The notes under the pieces are model-generated. The model was not told the origin of the DNA, ran no database searches, and saw only the letters and a list, made by a program, of their open reading frames with translations. This document shows positions 5,425 through 6,201 of a stretch of 6,201 bases of DNA, in pieces; the stretch's first letter is position 1, and every line of letters starts with the position of its first letter. Both the position numbers and the translations under genes were made by a program. This stretch comes from Nitrospiraceae bacterium (GTDB taxonomy: Bacteria; Nitrospirota; Nitrospiria; Nitrospirales; UBA8639). The stretch is taken from NCBI GenBank assembly GCA_003523945.1, contig DOFS01000223.1, positions 1 to 6,201 of the forward strand, written 5' to 3'.

Positions 5425-6201
5425 TTACTTCGCATCCTTCGCACAACGAAATCCGGTGGTCAGGTCCTGAAAATCAACCTCCCCTTTCGAGCGGGCCGTC
5501 ACCCGTAAGTTTACCGGCTGGTCTTCCCACGATCCTCCTCGCAATACTTTATAATCGCCTTCCGCAGGCCCTTGAGGATTCTTCTTGGGACTCTCTTCAT
5601 AATAATACCGCCCATACCAATCATTGACCCATTCCGCAGCATTCCCGGCCATATGATACAAGCCATAAGCGCTTTTTCCGCCTTGTTCTAATCCATGACG
5701 AATACTCATGCCCCTGGTCCCACTGGTAACCGGAGAAAGCGTCAGTTTATAACTCACCCACCCCGTCGTCCCCTGATTATAGTTGGCAATATCCACAAAC
5801 GGCTGCATATGACCCCATGGGTACCTCCGCCCATCCGTACCCCTGGCGGCTTTTTCCCATTCCGCCTCCGTCGGCAGGCGTTTTTCAACCCACTGACAGT
5901 ATCGGTTCGCGTCGTTCCAGGAAATGCCCACGGCCGGTCGAATCCCAAATTCTCCCGTGGCAATGCCATCATCCCATAGCGGTGGGGGTTCGATGCTATA
6001 ATCCGTATCCAATAATTTCTGATACTCCATCATCGTCACTTCGTACCGATCGATAGAATAGGCATCCAGCCAGACCGTATGTTCGGGTCGTTCGTTTCGA
6101 GAGCCGTCATTATCTCCCATCAGAAATTCCCCTTCAGGAATCAGCACCATTGAACCTGGCGGGCCGTCATCTTGCACCGGAGCATCCAGCCAAGAATTTC
6201 C
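5425..6201 (-). CDS. FGE/SUMF1-family protein lacking the catalytic cysteines, 5' end missing
   Basis: The frame is open to the right edge, so the N-terminus (and any signal peptide or lipobox) is outside; 258 residues are visible. Numbering from the GTG at 6177, family motifs appear in order: MVLIPEGEFLMG (10-21), ERPEHTVWLDAYSIDRYEVT (29-48), PAVGISWNDANRYCQW (81-96), RLPTEAEWEKAARG (100-113), YPWG (119-122), GLYHMAGNAAEWVNDW (172-187), VLRGGSW (211-217) and TGFRCA (241-246). True formylglycine-generating enzymes oxidise a sulfatase cysteine with a Cys pair just after the RGGS motif; here that stretch has no cysteine, and only Cys94 and Cys245 remain. It is therefore probably not a sulfatase activator but one of the many SUMF1-like proteins of other or unknown role. 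No sulfatase gene is in view. TAA stop at 5425-5427. The GTG at 6177 is unlikely to be the start, because eight more in-frame codons precede it. Confidence 0.93.
   Translation of the reverse strand, partial: GNSWLDAPVQDDGPPGSMVLIPEGEFLMGDNDGSRNERPEHTVWLDAYSIDRYEVTMMEYQKLLDTDYSIEPPPLWDDGIATGEFGIRPAVGISWNDANRYCQWVEKRLPTEAEWEKAARGTDGRRYPWGHMQPFVDIANYNQGTTGWVSYKLTLSPVTSGTRGMSIRHGLEQGGKSAYGLYHMAGNAAEWVNDWYGRYYYEESPKKNPQGPAEGDYKVLRGGSWEDQPVNLRVTARSKGEVDFQDLTTGFRCAKDAK

Overview
This is bacterial chromosomal DNA carrying five protein-coding genes, two of them cut by the window edges. From memory of the protein families, the long class II (adenosylcobalamin-dependent) ribonucleotide reductase, the sulfatase-modifying-factor-like protein and the moderate GC content would fit a member of the Nitrospirota (a Nitrospira-like nitrite oxidiser). 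That is a tentative guess that cannot be proven from this sequence alone.

Layout, left to right. (1) 1-3101, plus strand: most of nrdJ, missing its N-terminal part, ending in the complete TSCPD domain and C-terminal cysteine-rich tail. (2) 3148-3318, plus: a 56-residue, Cys-containing small protein of AT-rich composition, whose Shine-Dalgarno lies inside a perfect hairpin just after nrdJ. (3) 3319-3546: a short convergent intergenic region with a terminator-like hairpin and a longer perfect inverted repeat. (4) 3547-4452, minus: a 301-residue J-domain-like protein in which the HPD signature reads H-E-D, followed by an internal duplication with a 70-residue period. (5) 4453-5035: a 583-base AT-rich divergent intergenic region, the most structured non-coding part of the window. 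It contains a run of DnaA-box-like nonamers all facing the same way, TTCAC half-sites phased at exactly 20 bp, a palindromic operator-like dyad, and a very good sigma70-type promoter facing right. (6) 5036-5383, plus: a small single-domain cupin whose usual metal-binding histidines appear to be replaced. (7) 5425-6201, minus and running off the right edge: an FGE/SUMF1-family protein without the catalytic cysteine pair.

Only nrdJ has a clear biochemical job (making deoxyribonucleotides from ribonucleotides with coenzyme B12, without needing oxygen). The other genes do not form an obvious pathway. The J-like gene and the cupin gene diverge from the structured region, and the cupin and SUMF1-like genes converge 41 bases apart. 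No rRNA, tRNA, CRISPR array, transposase or phage gene was seen. The features most worth following up are the 4690-4830 control region and the J-like protein with its degenerate HPD motif and 70-residue repeats.
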